NCBI GenBank assembly: GCA_031216915.1
Contig: CM062291.1
Span: 29,875,023-29,939,022, forward strand
Direction: 5' to 3'
Length of the DNA: 64,000 nt
From: Pictodentalium vernedei
Lineage: Eukaryota > Mollusca > Scaphopoda > Dentaliida > Dentaliidae
Below, one piece after another: positions 32,265 through 44,905 of this stretch. Each line of letters opens with the position of its first letter. The stretch's first letter is position 1. The translations under genes were made by a program, and so were the position numbers. The notes below the pieces were generated by a model. The model was not told where the DNA came from, did no database searches, and worked only from the letters and a program-made list of their open reading frames with translations.

Positions 32265-34600
32265 ATGGATCACTATTATCATTTATTGGTGCCCAATGCC
32301 ACATCAGCAACTGAGGTTATATCGTGGCGATAAGTGACAGAACATAAAAGAAAAAGGGTATTGAATTAAAACAAATTAAAAAAAAACGAAACAAACTACA
32401 ACTTTTCCAAAACAAGTATGTGAGTGTAACTTGACGAGTAACGAGGCAATCCTCACTGACTCAGTCACACCCACCCACCTGGTAATGTCAGTTTATGACC
32501 AAAATTAAAAGACCACTGAAGGAAATGCCTTTCAAAAAAGGTAGGTTTTAGTACCAGACTTGAATGATTCAAGTGATTTACTATTTTTTATGTCGATTGG
32601 AAGGGAATTCCAAAGTTCCAAAAAATTCCAAAGTCTTGGGCCAGCAACCGCAAAGACCCTATCACCAGCACAAGTAAATTTAGATACGGCTGAACCAGTT
32701 TGAGTTGACATGATGACCTGAGAGACCTCTGTAGTTTGTGGATAGTAAGCAGATCGGACAGGTAGGATGGTGCAGATCCCGAGATACAACAAAAGGACAA
32801 TTTTAAATTGAATTCTTTGCTTAACAGGTAGCCAGTGTAACTCCGAGAGTACTGGTGTTATATGGCAGTACTTTTGAGTTCTGGTTATGACCCGTGCAGC
32901 ACAATTTTGGATGTGTTGTAGCTTTTCAAGAATAGATGTTTTAGAGCCAATCAGAAGAGAGTTGCAGTAGTCGAGGCGACTGGTAACGAAGGACTGGATA
33001 AGCTGTTGTGACGTCTGCGTATCAATGAAGGGTCGAATTTTGTTAATATTTCTAAGATGAAAAATGCACTGCGAGAGACATGTTTTGTATGTTCATCAGC
33101 GGCCAAATTTACATCCATGAACTTTCGAACACAGCTACTGGGTTTTATCACAGAACCTCCAATATTGAGGGATAGTTTGGATATTTTTGAAAGTTGATGA
33201 GGCAGACCTATATATGTTACTTCTGTCTTGTCATCGTTCAATTTAACGAAGTTTTTAGTCATCCATACCTTGATGTCTGAAATACAAAGTTCAGTCTTAC
33301 TACATTCTGCAGGCTCAAAGGCATGAGTAAAACTAATATACAGCTGTGTGTCGTCTGCGTAAAAATGAAAGTTAAGGCCATGGCTTCGAATAATGTCACC
33401 GAGAGGTAAGACATAGACAATGTACAGTAGGGGACCCAACACTGATCCTTGAGGGATATCAAAACGTAGTGTGACCTTGTCTGATGATTCACTGCCAGTA
33501 AGGACACTCTGTGTGCAACCATTAAGGTACGACAAAAACCAATTAAGTGCTCAGCCAGTAAGGCCTATTCACACTGACAGTCTTTCAATAAGTATGTTAT
33601 GGTCTGTGGTGTCAAAAATCGCACTTAAATCCAACAAAACAAGACATGTTAGGTTGTGTCTGTCCGTGGATGGGAGGATATCATTTTGGACCCTTAGAAG
33701 CACCGTTTCTGTACTGCAATTAGATCTGTATGCAGATTGGTTAACTTAGGCTAGGCCGTGGGCTGCCAAATGAGAATTCAGCTGAGAAGCCACCGCACTC
33801 TCAATAATCTTTGATAGGAATCGAAGATTAGAGACCGGTCAGTAGTTTTTCAGAACCTCTGGGTCAAGTGTTGGCTTTTTGAGAAGAGGTTTTACCAAAG
33901 CGTGTTTCATGCTTGTCGGAAAGACGCCAGAGTGGAGGGAGGCATTGACCAGTTTCAAGTTCAGTGTAGTTAACTCTGAAAGAGATGCTTTTAACCAAGT
34001 TGGAATGATATCTAGCATGCATTGCTTAGATGGTGCCTTGGATATTAACCTCTGGATATATGTTGTAGCCAAAGGTTTGAATTGGGACAACTGTGCAACA
34101 GCTTTAACACAGGTGCATGGCATGTCGGCCATCTGTTGAAGATCGGATTGTGAGCTTGTATCAAGCGAAGCTCTGATAGTCTCAATTTTTTCAGAAAAGA
34201 AAGAAGAAAATCTACTCGCAAGGTCTTTGGATGACGAATGATCTGGGAGTTGGTTGTCTTTTGACAATACAGAAGTTTCTCAAGAACGACAGACAGCGCT
34301 TTAGGGGAATTAACATTAGCTAACAATAAGTCCAAAAAGTATTTCTGTTTCGCGGATTTGACCAGTTTGTTAACAACATTTCGCTGGTTGACAAACATCT
34401 CTCTGTGAACACATAGTTTTGTTTGCCACCACTGAAGCTCTAGTTTGTGTCGTAAATCTGTTGCACGCCTAATATCATCGCTGAACCACTGTGATCAAGG
34501 ATCTACGCTAAAAGTGTGTTTTTGCTTAGGTGCAAACTTCTCAATAACCTCTTGAAGTGAGCCATTGAGGATGTATTCAATGCAGATTTCCCAAAACGTG
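32265..34600 (-). mobile_element. L2/CR1-type LINE, 5'-truncated, antisense in MRPS2 intron 2
   Basis: From high to low coordinates the frames give a linker region (FAPKQKHTFSVDP, then MFVNQRNVVNKLVKSAKQKY), the N-terminal RT region (FKPLATTYIQRLISKAPSKQ, ALVKPLLKKPTLDPEVLKNY), the RT core (FDIPQGSVLGPLLYIVYVLP, FHFYADDTQLYISF) and the C-terminal domain (SYLSDLL... to KSLESFKSGTKTYLF). The endonuclease is absent. The copy is broken by several frame changes and stops and is clearly older than the other LINEs here. The element type follows from the QGSVLGPLL...YADDTQLY spacing typical of L2/CR1. Confidence 0.9.
32951..33535 (-). pseudogene. Reverse-transcriptase core of the antisense L2/CR1 LINE
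   Basis: A 194-codon open frame containing DIPQGSVLGPLLYIVYVLPL (RT motif B region), FHFYADDTQLYISF (catalytic YADD) and KLNDDKTEVTYIGL (downstream RT block). The frame begins after RT motif A, so it cannot make a working enzyme alone. Confidence 0.9.
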
Positions 34601-35108
34601 CGCGCGTTTTGGAAAATCCCGGTCAATATTGGGTAACTGGCGCAACTGCGCATGTGTACAGAACAATTGTCTCTTAGAGGGGGTCTGAACAAATGAATGA
34701 CATGGAGACTCTTCCCTGTTCCCGCTGGTGAATGCGACGGCGTATAAAGTTAAAAAGATTTTTCGAAATAAATTAATCCGGCCTTATAATTTGCATTGGC
34801 GTTTCGCGATTCATAGACCTAAAGTTGTATCGCTATGTGTGGATATTGCATTGCATTTTGCGATGCGATCCCGGTCATTTTGCTCCCTGAAAGATCTGCA
34901 TTAAACAGACTAAGAGTAAAAAGTATATGTTAGTGAGCAAAATTTCACGAGAATGCTTGTTTCGTTCCTGTGGTGGTTACGCAAAATTAAATCTGCGTGA
35001 TCAGATGACCGGTTAGTCAAAGGTTGCAGCTTGAATGGTAAAGTCTGAGTCACTTACCTGAGTGCTAATTTTTTTCTCAGCCTCAAGCTTTGTTCAAACA
35101 TTTTTGTC

Positions 35109-35170
35109 TTGTTACAATTCATGGGAGACGGGAGAGTGCCTATTGGCACTCTCCCATAAATTGTAACAAT
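35109..35170. repeat. Hairpin MITE, TTACAATT..GGGAGAGTGCC family
   Basis: TTGTTACAATTCATGGGAG and CTCCCATAAATTGTAACAA are arms around GAGAGTGCCTATTGGCACTCTC. The 50983-51090 hairpin shares TTACAAATTATTGGAGAGTG with it, so both belong to one family. Confidence 0.75.
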
Positions 35171-35480
35171 GCAAATCAAATTTACTTACAAGATAATATG
35201 AAGGGCATCCACAGAATATGAAGCCTTTAACATTACGTACCTGCAGTTCAGAATAAAGCCCAAATAAGGGCTTCTAGTACTCTACCAGTTAAGCAGCCTT
35301 TCTTGTGCCTTGATAGATTTTTAGACTTTTGCCGCCAGAGGCTATATATATTTCAGTTCCATGCAATATATGAATACTTGTAAATGATAAAAAAGCAGTT
35401 CCCCAACAATTTTTACATAGCCAAGTGCTCGGTCATTCATCTCCAACCCATGTGAACAGTCAGTCAGTTACAGTCATTTT

Positions 35481-37303
35481 TAGCTCAACTTGACAAAGTA
35501 TGTACGTTTGTACGTACATATGTACATACGTACGAATGTTAGTACGTATATCCACAATTTCCTTTGGCACACCTCACAGGTCGCATTTATGATCAGATTG
35601 CATTGAAACTTGGTGTGCTTGTTTGGGGTGACCTCTAGATGGGAGCTATCGATTTTCTTCAATATCCGTCAAAAAATGTTGCCGCGGCCAACGTTCTTCG
35701 AACTTAGTTTAGTCAGACCTCAATATTTCCCTTTGGCACACCCTACAGGGCACATTTATAATTGGATTGATTTGAAACCTGGCATGCTTGTTTGGGGTGA
35801 CCTCTAGATGGAAGCTATCGATTTTCTTCAATTTCCGTCAAAAAATGTTGCCACGGCCAACGTTCTTAGAACTTAGTTTAGTCAGACCTCAATATTTCCC
35901 TTTGGCACACCCTACAGGGCACATTTATGATCGGATTGCTTTGAAACCAGGTATGCTTGTTTGGGGTGACCTCTAGATGGGAGCTATCGATTTTTTTCCA
36001 TTTCCGTCAAAAAATGTTGCTGCGGCCAACGTTCTTAGAACTTAGTTTCGTCAGAAGACCTCAATATTTCCCTTTGGCACACCCTACAGGGCACATTTAT
36101 GATTGGATTGCTTTGAAACCTGACATGCTTATTTGGGGTGACCTCTAGATGGAAGCTATTGATTTTCTTCAATTTCTGTCAAAAAATGTTGCCACGGCCA
36201 ACGTTCTTAGAACTTAGTTTAGTCAGACCTCAATATTTCCCTTTGGCACACCCTACAGAGCACATTTATGATCGGATTGCTTTGAAACCTGGCATGCTTG
36301 TTTAGGGTGACCTCTAGATGGGAGCTATCGGTTTTCTTCAATTTCCATCAAAAAATGTTGCCGCGGCCAATGTTCTTAGAACTTAGTTTAGTCGGACCAC
36401 AATATTTCCCTTTGTACACCTTACAGGTCACATTTATGATTGGATTGATTTGATACTTGGTATGCTTATTTGGGGTGACCTCTAGATGGGAGCTATTGAT
36501 TTTTGTCCATTTCCGTCATAAAATGTTGTCACAGCCAACGTTCTTAGAACTTAGTTTAGTCAGACCTCAATACTTCCCTTTGGCACACCGTACAGGGCAC
36601 ATTTATGTTTGGATTGCTTTGAAACCTTGCATGCTTGTTTGGGGTGACCTCTAGATTGGAGCTATCGATTTTCTTCCAATTCTGTCTGTCAAAAAATGTT
36701 GCCACTGGCAACGATCTTTGAACTAAGTTTAGTCAGGCATCAGTACATTCCTTTGGCATGCCCTACAGGGCACATTTATGATCAGATCGGTTTGAAACTT
36801 TCTATGCTTGTTTGGGGTTACCTCTAGATGGGAGCTATTGATTTTCTTTGATTTCCGTCAAAAAATGTTGCCACTGGCAATGACCTTCGATGAACTTAGT
36901 AAAAACTTAGTGCAGTTAAGCATCAATATTTTCATTTGACACACCCTGCGGGGCACATTTAAGATTGGATCGCTTGCAAACTTGGTGTGCTTGTGTGGGG
37001 TGACATCTGTATGGGAGCTGTCGATTTTCTTCCATTTCTGTCCAAAAATGTTGCCACTGACCTTTGAACTTAGTTTAGTCAGACCTCAATATTTCCCTTT
37101 AACACACCCTTCAGGGCACATTTATGATCGGATCACTTTGAAACTTGGTATGTGTGTTTGGGGTGACCTCTAGATGTGAGCTATATTTTAATTTCCGTAA
37201 AAAGTTATTGTCGTTATCACCAGCCTTTGAACTTATTACATTTGTGCATCAACTTATCCCTTTTGCACTCTCTGTAGGGTATATTTATGAATTTCCATAA
37301 CCA

Positions 37304-37335
<32 letters not shown>

Positions 37336-37881
37336 ATTGCCACAAAGCAATGACCTTCTACTTAGTGCATTAACATCTTCCTTTGGCATGCATCAGAGGG
37401 CACATTCATTATCGGGTTGTTTTGAAACTTTGTATGCTTATGCAGGATGACAAAGATAGGAGCTATTGATTTTCTTTTCATTTCCATCAAAAACTGTTGC
37501 TGTTAGCAACAATCTTTGAATTTATTGCATTTGTGCATCAACATTCTTTGACATGGCCTACAGGCCACATTTATCATAGGATTGTTTTTGAATTTGGTGT
37601 GCTCATTAGTCAAGAACTCTAGATAAGAGCTGTTGATTGGCATTCATTTCTGTGAAAAAAGTTCCCATTTACAATAACCTCTGAACATACTGCATTCGTG
37701 TATCAACATTCTTCCTTTAGCCAGTCTTACAGTTTACATTTAAAAATGCATGGATTACTCTGAGGTTGTTAACACACAGTGCTGTATGTTGAAATGTCAT
37801 CAAATAACATCGGTATCAGTGATGTTCAATTTTGCCATTTCATTCATAACTTACCAAGTTTAAGTTTGTCAAGTTGAGCTA
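35481..37881. repeat. Array of ~169-bp units bounded by TAGCTCAACTTGACAA inverted ends
   Basis: About thirteen units (ACAGGGCACATTTATGATCG, TTGGGGTGACCTCTAGATGG, TCAAAAAATGTTGCCGCGGC, CTTAGTTTAGTCAGACCTCA) run head to tail. The left-hand units are uniform; units right of ~36700 diverge in order. The array starts at TAGCTCAACTTGACAA and ends at its reverse complement TTGTCAAGTTGAGCTA, so it is one bounded element rather than an open satellite. The open frames in it (MVCLFGVTSRWELS...) only translate the unit. It lies in MRPS2 intron 2. Confidence 0.9.
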
Positions 37882-37912
37882 CATTGTCATTAACACTTTC
37901 ATTTAACCCTTT

Positions 37913-38153
37913 ACCTAACGTAACGGCCAAAACCGGCCAGCACTATTCTAAAAAATCGCCAATTAATTTTCATTATTTTTTCATTTTTTGTCTCAAAAAC
38001 ATAGGTTATGACCCCTCGTTGGAACGAGCTCGTCGAGCTCGTTCCAACGAGGGGTCATAACCTATGTTTTTGAGACAAAAAATGAAAAAAATTAGTTATT
38101 CCAGAATTTTTTTTGCAAGTGTCGTCTGCTTTTCATGTTAGGTAAAGGGTTAA
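37913..38153. mobile_element. Palindromic TTAA MITE (piggyBac-like ends), full copy
   Basis: Bounded by TTAACCCTTTACCTAACGTA and CATGTTAGGTAAAGGGTTAA. The centre is GGAACGAGCTCGTCGAGCTC within arms including CATAGGTTATGACCCCTCGT. Its right end is 46 bp before MRPS2 exon 3, so it contributes the sequence just upstream of the branch-point region. Confidence 0.9.
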
Positions 38154-38199
38154 ATTTTGCACACTGTATGTGTTACAAGTTATGTTCTTTTATTTACAG

Positions 38200-38855
38200 A
38201 AACACAAGAGACTGAAGATCCCCTAAAGCATGAAGATTATTTCGGTGTTCGTCCTCTGGTTACAACAAAAAAGCTATTAAAACACAATGTTCATCTTGGA
38301 CACAAGGAAGGTACAAGAAATAAATTCATGTGTCCATATATATTTGGCACTAGATTGGGTGTAGATATTTTGAACCTCGAACAAACTGTACCCATGTTTC
38401 AAGATGCGCTTAATTTCTTGTCTCATGTGGTCTACCGTGGTGGAATTGTATTGTTCATAAGTCGGAGCAGATTAAATATGCCACTTATTGAAAGAACTGC
38501 ACAAGAATGTGGTGAATATGCCCATACACGTTACTGGAAAGGAGGGACTTTCACAAATGCCGATAAACAGTTTGGAATTGCTGTTCGTCTTCCAGATGTT
38601 TGTATTTTTATTAATACCCTGAACAATGTCTTCGAAAAACATATTGCTGTAGTTGATTGTGCGAAAATGCTGATACCAGCAATTGGAATTGTTGATACTA
38701 ACTGTGACCCACGCATGATCACGTATCCCATTCCTGGAAATGATGACACGCCCTCCGCTGTAGAACTGTACTGTTCACTTTTCAAGGAGGCCATCATTAG
38801 AGGGAAGGACAAACGAAAAGAGCATGGATTAGAAAATACGCTGATTGGTTGCTAA
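38200..38855 (+). CDS. MRPS2: MRPS2 exon 3, mitochondrial ribosomal protein uS2m
   Basis: Structural protein of the mitochondrial small ribosomal subunit, imported into the matrix. After acceptor TTTATTTACAG|AAACAC the exon encodes ~218 residues that cover the whole uS2 fold: [20 protein letters not shown] near its start, then [21 protein letters not shown]-like [14 protein letters not shown], and [20 protein letters not shown] near the end, with stop TAA at 38853. It joins exon 2 in phase 1. Total length (292 residues with the candidate exon 1) fits the family. No break is seen. AATAAA signals occur only from 39541 on (39541, 39649, 39666, 39869), so the 3' UTR may be long or use a variant signal. 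Confidence 0.96.
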
Positions 38856-39849
38856 AATTTAATGAGAGAACAATTTTTTTAAGATAAGGACAAGCAAAGT
38901 TTATATTATGTTTTTCATACCATCTTTCAACAGTGTAGCATACAAGAGATTTTGCATTGTTTATTAAATTTTTTTAAACATATGAGACTTGAGAAACTAA
39001 TATATGTTTGTTTCTGATTTCATTGCATTCAAAATTAGTTTATTGTTGGCTGGTTGAATTTTTTTCTGAATTACAAGAATGAAGTTAGGCCTGAAAAATT
39101 AAAAATGTGTTTCTCAGGCCCTCCCACATGGTCGTTTTGATTGCCGCATGCTCTCTTTTTACAACCAATGTAAGCTTTAAAAAAAATAAAAATTAAATGG
39201 TTTATTTCTGATATTTTCCCCAAGTTAATAAAATTGATAAATTTGTCCCTTGAGTGCAAGAAGGCTTTGCAATGCTTTAGCATCACCCAGTGACGACGTT
39301 ATACTTGGGTTGTGCTTGCGATATCATCACTTCATTTTTTTCCAAAACAAGATTAGTAAGAAATTGTGCACCTAAATTTAAGTTGCACTGGTAGCGAAGC
39401 CAGACATGTTAAGTTTCACGCTTTTGGCGGGAGGCTCACGATTTTCAAAGCCATCTCACGATCGGGAGACAAAATCTCATGATTTCCGAGTGTCTTGGCA
39501 CACTTCGCAAACTAAGTCCCGATTTTCCATGCTGCCGGTGAATAAAAATTCAGAGCAAACAACAGAAAATTAATTTAAATAAATTGCCCTATATTTGCTT
39601 TGCAATGATGCCCTTCTATGAAAGAATATTCGCTGTGTACATATTGTGCAATAAAATCATTTAACAATAAATTTATTTCAATATTTGATCTCAGGTGAAA
39701 TGTACTTCTGGCTAAATATCGAAACTGCAATTGGTGTCCATCTCGGAAACCAACAGGGAGTATAGCCATTTCAGTTGTCAAAAGTTAGCTTTAATAATTT
39801 CATACTCTTCTTTCAGGTGTTTATGCTGATCGATATAGTGTTTTAGTGT
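38856..39849. other. MRPS2 3' flank, with a Harbinger-like MITE fragment at 39085-39295
   Basis: AGGCCTGAAAAATTAAAAAT, TTCTCAGGCCCTCCC, and TTGTCCCTTGAGTGCAAGAA match the 48917-49317 element's left half up to its central hairpin, then stop. AATAAA words at 39541, 39649, 39666 and 39869 are possible poly(A) signals. No other coding region. Confidence 0.55.
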
Positions 39850-40056
39850 TGTATAGATGTGATTTGTAATAAAAGATAGTTATATTAGTGTTTAGTTTAG
39901 TTTCTCTGTCGGGTTTTAGTGGCGTGTTCCCTATCTTCGCGTGGGTCATTTTCGGTGTTTTGTTTTGTTTACGTTTTCGACCGCTTTCTCAAAATTTTAA
40001 GTCCCTCTTTGTAATTTTGGCTATTGGTCATTGGATTCTGTATATTATTTGTAATC

Positions 40057-41215
40057 ATGAATGGTAAGTGTACGACAGGTGTTCAGACGGAGGTAAGTAT
40101 GGGTGTTAAGGGAGGTCTGAGGGAGGTGAGTCGAGGAGTGCAGGTGGGGGAGAGTGAGGATCCGGAGGCATGCAGACAGTGTAATATGAGGTATGGTGGT
40201 GGTCGGTCAATGGAGAGTAGTGGGGTATGCGCAAATTGCAGGGATATTTTACAGTTGTTAGAGAAGTGTGTTGGATTCGAGCGGGAGATTGCAGAGCTGA
40301 GAGGGAGGTTGGGGAGGGCCGGTGTATCTGGAGTTACCCCGTTGAAGGTTACCTACGATGGTGAGGTGGAAGGTCGTTGTGGACTCAAGAAGGAAACTGG
40401 GAAGCAGGAAACATGGGAGAATAATGCTTGATGTGGGGGGTGTAACTGAGGAGGGGGGTTCTAGTAGGAAAATTTGGAAGGTGGCGTCAGTTCAGGGCTG
40501 CGTCGAGTCTGGAAGCCAGAGTCGGCGTAAGGCTGCCAAGGTTGCTAGGCGGTGTTTAGAAAACAGGTTTAGTGTTTTAGACTCTTGTACCCCTGGGGGA
40601 CGAGAGTGAGGGGGACAGTGTGGGGGTGAGATGGTTGTTGATGGTGATAGGCCAGTCGGGGTAAGGAAGGCGGTCAAGAGAAAGAGGGGGCCAGGAGCTT
40701 GCAAAACGAGAGGAGGTGCAGATGATATAGGAACTGGGGCCAGAAGAAGAAAATTAGTTGTAGCGGGGAGCAGCATTGTACGTGGGATTGACAATGTAGT
40801 TTGTGGTCCTGATAGTTCCAATCGAACAGTCTTGTGCTTTCCGGGGGCGAAGGTGGAGGATCTCAGGGACCGGGTAGATGGCATTGTGTCAGGGTCAGGA
40901 CCGGAACCGGTAGTGGTGGTCCATGTGGGGACCAACAATATCAGGGAGAGAAGGTCAGTAAGTTTGGTGGAGTCGTATAGAGGCTTAGTTGGCAAACTGC
41001 TAAGTAGGAATGCAAGGGTAGTCATATCCGGGGTCCTTCCTGTCTTTGGAGGTGGGGACGAACGGAACTCAAGGATTTTGGCGCTAAATGAAGAGTTAGA
41101 GGACTACTGTGTTGACCTGGGAATTCCCTTTATCGACCATTAGGACACGTTTTGGGAGCATGTACGGGCGTGACGGGCTGCATCTTAGCAGGGCGGGGAA
41201 ACGGGTATTAGGGGA
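40057..41215 (+). pseudogene. LINE B ORF1: Cys-rich, coiled-coil and SGNH esterase
   Basis: From ATG at 40057: a Cys pattern CRQCNMRYGGG...GVCANCRD (two CxxC pairs ~18 apart, zinc-finger-like), then a heptad-like stretch LQLLEKCVGFEREIAELRG, then in other frames a Lys/Arg-rich linker and the SGNH domain: VAGSSIVRG (Ser), VGTNNIRER (Gly-x-Asn), and RDGLHLSRAGKR (Asp-x-x-His). All three catalytic blocks can be seen, though a frame change separates the N-terminal part (near 40360-40430), a stop follows IPFIDH at 41141, and the last block is in another frame. Confidence 0.85.
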
Positions 41216-41224
41216 TAAAATTCT

Positions 41225-44200
41225 ATGGGTAGCAGAGCCTTTTTTGGAGAGGAGCGGAGTGGGAGGTCAGAGGCAAGTATAACTAGAGTGGACATAGGTG
41301 GAGTGAACAAGAGTGAGGGGGACAGAATAAGTTTACCAAGACTAGCACCAGAAAACAATGGGCCCAGTAGGCGGAAGCCAATGAACCTCGGTACCCTGAA
41401 AGTGGGTTATAGCAACATTCAGAGTCTCCACCGGAAAGTAAGTGAAATTGCTACATTGATCGAGGCAGAGGAGTTTGATGTCATGGGCTTAAGCGAGACG
41501 TGGGTAAGACACGAGGAACGGGTAGATCAAGTAAGCGGGTGTGTGTGGATAGGTGTAGGGCGAACGGAAGGCCAGAAAAAGGGGGGAGGGGTAGGCATGT
41601 ACATTAAAGAGGATTTAAAACCGTCGCTGATTACAGATCTGGAAGATATCATCACCTCGGCTGATGTGTCAAAAGAAATTGGATGGGTAAAGATCAGTCT
41701 GAGAAACAGAAGTATTGCCCTTGGGATTGTGTACTGTGCGGTGGAGGGAAGTAAACCCGAGTGGAATGACTCGATATACTCAACACTAAGGTCCAATATC
41801 ACTGAACTAGAAAACAGGGGGCTCGGTATAATTCTGATGGGCGACTTTAATGGACACATAGGTGACAAGGAAGAAGGCATAGAGGGTGGGGACAAAAAAG
41901 TCAACAGGAATGGAAGGAAGCTGTTGAACTTCACAAATGAGCTCGGTCTGAAGATTCTGAACAGGGACGCTAGATGTAAGGGGAAATGGACCTGGGAGAG
42001 AAACGACAGAAAATCAATAATTGACTACATTCTCACAGATATGAATTTATGGAGGGAGGTGATAAGGGTAGAAGTGGATGATGAGGGCAAAATGGAGTTG
42101 GATAGTGATCACAACTTGATTACAGTGACGATGAGGGCCAAAAACCCAGAGAAAAGGAAAGGAAGCTTCAAGGAGATTTGGGAACTCAAAAAGGACGCCG
42201 ACTGGGCGAAGTTCAAAGAAAAACTGAAACCAAAGCTTGCAGCCGTACACAAGGGGGGTAGCATCCAGAAGATGGCCGACGCCATAGTTGCGAGCCTAGT
42301 GGAGGCAGGGAAGGAAAGTGTAGGAAAGATTAGGGTGCCAACATGGGAACTTGGGTACAGAGTGAACGAAGAACTGAAAAGGGCCATAAAGGTTAGAAAA
42401 GCTAAATGTGCTGCATACAGGAGAAGTAGAAAACTTAAGGGGGTGGAAAGCAATGAGGCCATGGCAGCAAAGGAAGAATACCAACAAGCACGAAATAAAG
42501 TAAACAAGATTAAAGACGACAACCAGAGAGTGCGAAATAGCAGTCTTATTAAGACGATAAGAACGATGGGGGTGGGGGGGGGGGTGTGTGGGGGGGGCGT
42601 ATTTTGGAAATGGGTGAACAAACGTAACAAAGGGAATAACCAACAGAGCATTAAAGTAGATGGCAGAGTTACAGAAGCGCGAGATCAAATCGCATTAGAA
42701 CTAGTCAAGCACTGGGAAAAAGGTAAACGATAAGCAATGGGGCATGGGGAACCCACCGGAGTGTCCGAACCAGGTCGAAGAAAATCTCTCTGACTTCGTG
42801 TGCAGCGAAATCAAAACTGAGGAGGTGCGAAGGGTGATCTCAAAATTGAGGAATGGAAAAGCGGGAGGGGTGGACGAAATTCTTAACGAGTTTATCAAAA
42901 AAGGGGGAGAGGAACTCTTGGAAAGCCTAACTGCCCTATTCAATTTAGCCATAGAAAAACAAGAGGTCCCAAAGGAGTGGAGGGAAAGTAAAGTGACATT
43001 TATTCACAAAAAGGGGGAAAAAGACGTCTTGGATAACTATCGAGGGATCTCTGTCAGCAGCAACATTGGAAAAGTCTTTTGTAAAGTCCTGTATGGCAGA
43101 TTAGAGGAGGTGATTGAGGAGAAGGGTTTTTTGGGAGAAATTCAGAATGGCTTCAGGAAGGGAAGGAGAGTCACTGACCATCTTTTCACGCTATCCCAAA
43201 TGATAGAATCTGCGAAAGCAAAAAAGAAAAAGATGTTCATAGTCTTTTTGGATGTTAAAAAGGCATACGATAGAGTATGGAGGGAGGGTATGTGGCGCAA
43301 GCTGGAGGCTCTGGGCTTTGGGGGCGAGTTTGTTGGAATTATGAAAGCATTATATAAAGATGTACAGAGTGAACTTAGCCTGGGTAACATTACAACAAAA
43401 CGTGTGCCTATGGAGATAGGCCTAAAACAGGGGTGTATCCTTTCGCCAATTCTTTTTGCATTGTACATCAAAGGTTTAGGAGATGAACTCCTGCATAGCG
43501 ACGAGGGGGTTGCAGTTGGTGTCTTGAAGATCCCAGGGCTATTTTTTGCAGACGATATGGTGCTAGTGTCAGAAAGCAAAGAGGGGTTAGAGAAGATGCT
43601 GGGAATTGTTGGGAAATATGGGAGCAAATGGAGACTCGAACTTAATGAAAGCAAGAGCAAAGTTATACCCCGTGGGCCGCAAAGTGGACCCCACTCGAAG
43701 GTGGAGAGTGGGGGAGTTCTGCATTCCGGAAGGTAGCAGTAGACTTCTTAGTGTAGGAGAGACTAGTTACTATGAATACCTGGGGGTAAATATAAACATC
43801 ACGGGAAGAGGCATCTACCGAAACCACACAAATAAATTGATTCTGAAGGGGAAGCGAATCCTTAACCAAATGAAACTTATAGGGAGAAACAGTTTCAATA
43901 AGGTTTTCGTGGGGAAAACCATTTGGGAAATGGTGGGTCTGCCTAGTATAACATACGGTACGGAAGTTATACCCCTAAACCAGACAGCTGTTAAGAGCTT
44001 GGAAATCCTGCAGAACGATGCAGGCCGATGGATAACAGGCTCGAGTAATGCCGCAGCACTAGAAGCAATCAGGGGTGAGCTTGGGTGGATGAGGATCAAG
44101 GACAGGATAGAGCTATTGAAACTCGGTTATCTTAATTATTTGGTAAATCTCCCCGATAGCCGATGGTGTAAAGTAATGTTCCTGAGAACTTTCAACTCAA

Positions 44201-44781
44201 ATATCAAGACGGGGTGGATGGTCCAAGTGAGGGAGCTAGTAGAAAACTACTCAATGGAGATCTCGGACCTTGACGTTGGGGCAAACCAGGGCAAAAAGAT
44301 CGTCAGAGAAAGGGTCATGGAGGATTGTAACCGTAATTGGCAAGAGGGGGTCAAATCAAAGAGATCTTTGGGTGGCCTGCGTGATAAAGAGAAGCCTGAT
44401 TTTGAAGAGTACCTTGATGGCACCTTTGGGGGGTCACTGTTGTTCAAGCTGAGGTTGCGGTCCCTGGAGCTGAGGGAAAAAATTGGGAAACACAGTGAAA
44501 AGGAGTGCCAGATGTGTAACGTGGGCTTGGTGGAGACCCTGGAACACTTTCTTATAGAATGCCCAAAATACCAGTCTAAAAGAACAAGATTCACGGGGAG
44601 TATAATGGAGAAGTGGGGTGGGAGAATGAAGGACATGTGGTTAGGGGGCGACTCAAAGGAGAGGGTTAATATGCTAATCGGAGAGATTGGGAAGAATGGG
44701 GCAAGGGATGTCATCAAGCAGTTCGTCTCCGAGTGTTGGGAGGAGAGAAGAAGCACGGGAATAGGGGGAGGCAGTTGGTAG
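41225..44781 (+). pseudogene. LINE B ORF2: endonuclease, reverse transcriptase, CCHC-like tail
   Basis: Endonuclease 41225-42200 (LSETWVRHEERVD, ILMGDFNGHIG, LDSDHNLITV); linker; RT 42744-43670 (FIHKKGEKDVLDNYRGIS, FLDVKKAYDRVW, GLKQGCILSPILFALY, FADDMVLVSESKEG); C-terminal region 43680-44781 with CQMCNVGLVETLEHFLIECP. Compared with copy A there are frame changes near 42725 (extra A in an A-run) and near 43675, and a G-rich expansion near 42567-42600 turns a Ser run into Gly/Val. Confidence 0.93.
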
Positions 44782-44905
44782 AACATGGGTAACCAAGGCC
44801 TTCTCATACGAGATCCGCGACAAATCAGCGGCCGGCCGAAGTGTTATTATTATTATTAATTGGTATTTTTTTGTGAAACAAATCATCCCTTTTTGACTTG
44901 GGATA

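Larger units (their letters stand above)
39850..44850 (+). mobile_element. LINE copy B, CR1/L2-like group, longest copy
   Basis: Two-ORF LINE with a 5' UTR of unknown length, ORF1 (N-terminal zinc-finger-like region, coiled coil, SGNH esterase), ORF2 (endonuclease, RT, CCHC-like knuckle), a short 3' UTR (CTTCTCATACGAGATCCGCG) and a TTATTATTATTA tail. It is the reference for copy A and for the split tail at 3085/9875. The reading frames have a few frame changes, so this copy is inactive but young. It lies just upstream of the decayed hAT gene. Confidence 0.9.

Noticed and set aside
35610-37173. Series of ~60-residue frames beginning MVCLFGVTSRWELS
   Set aside because: Each is the same translation of the 169-bp tandem unit; the same frames recur at 59415-60118 and 61914-62291. 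No independent sign of coding.
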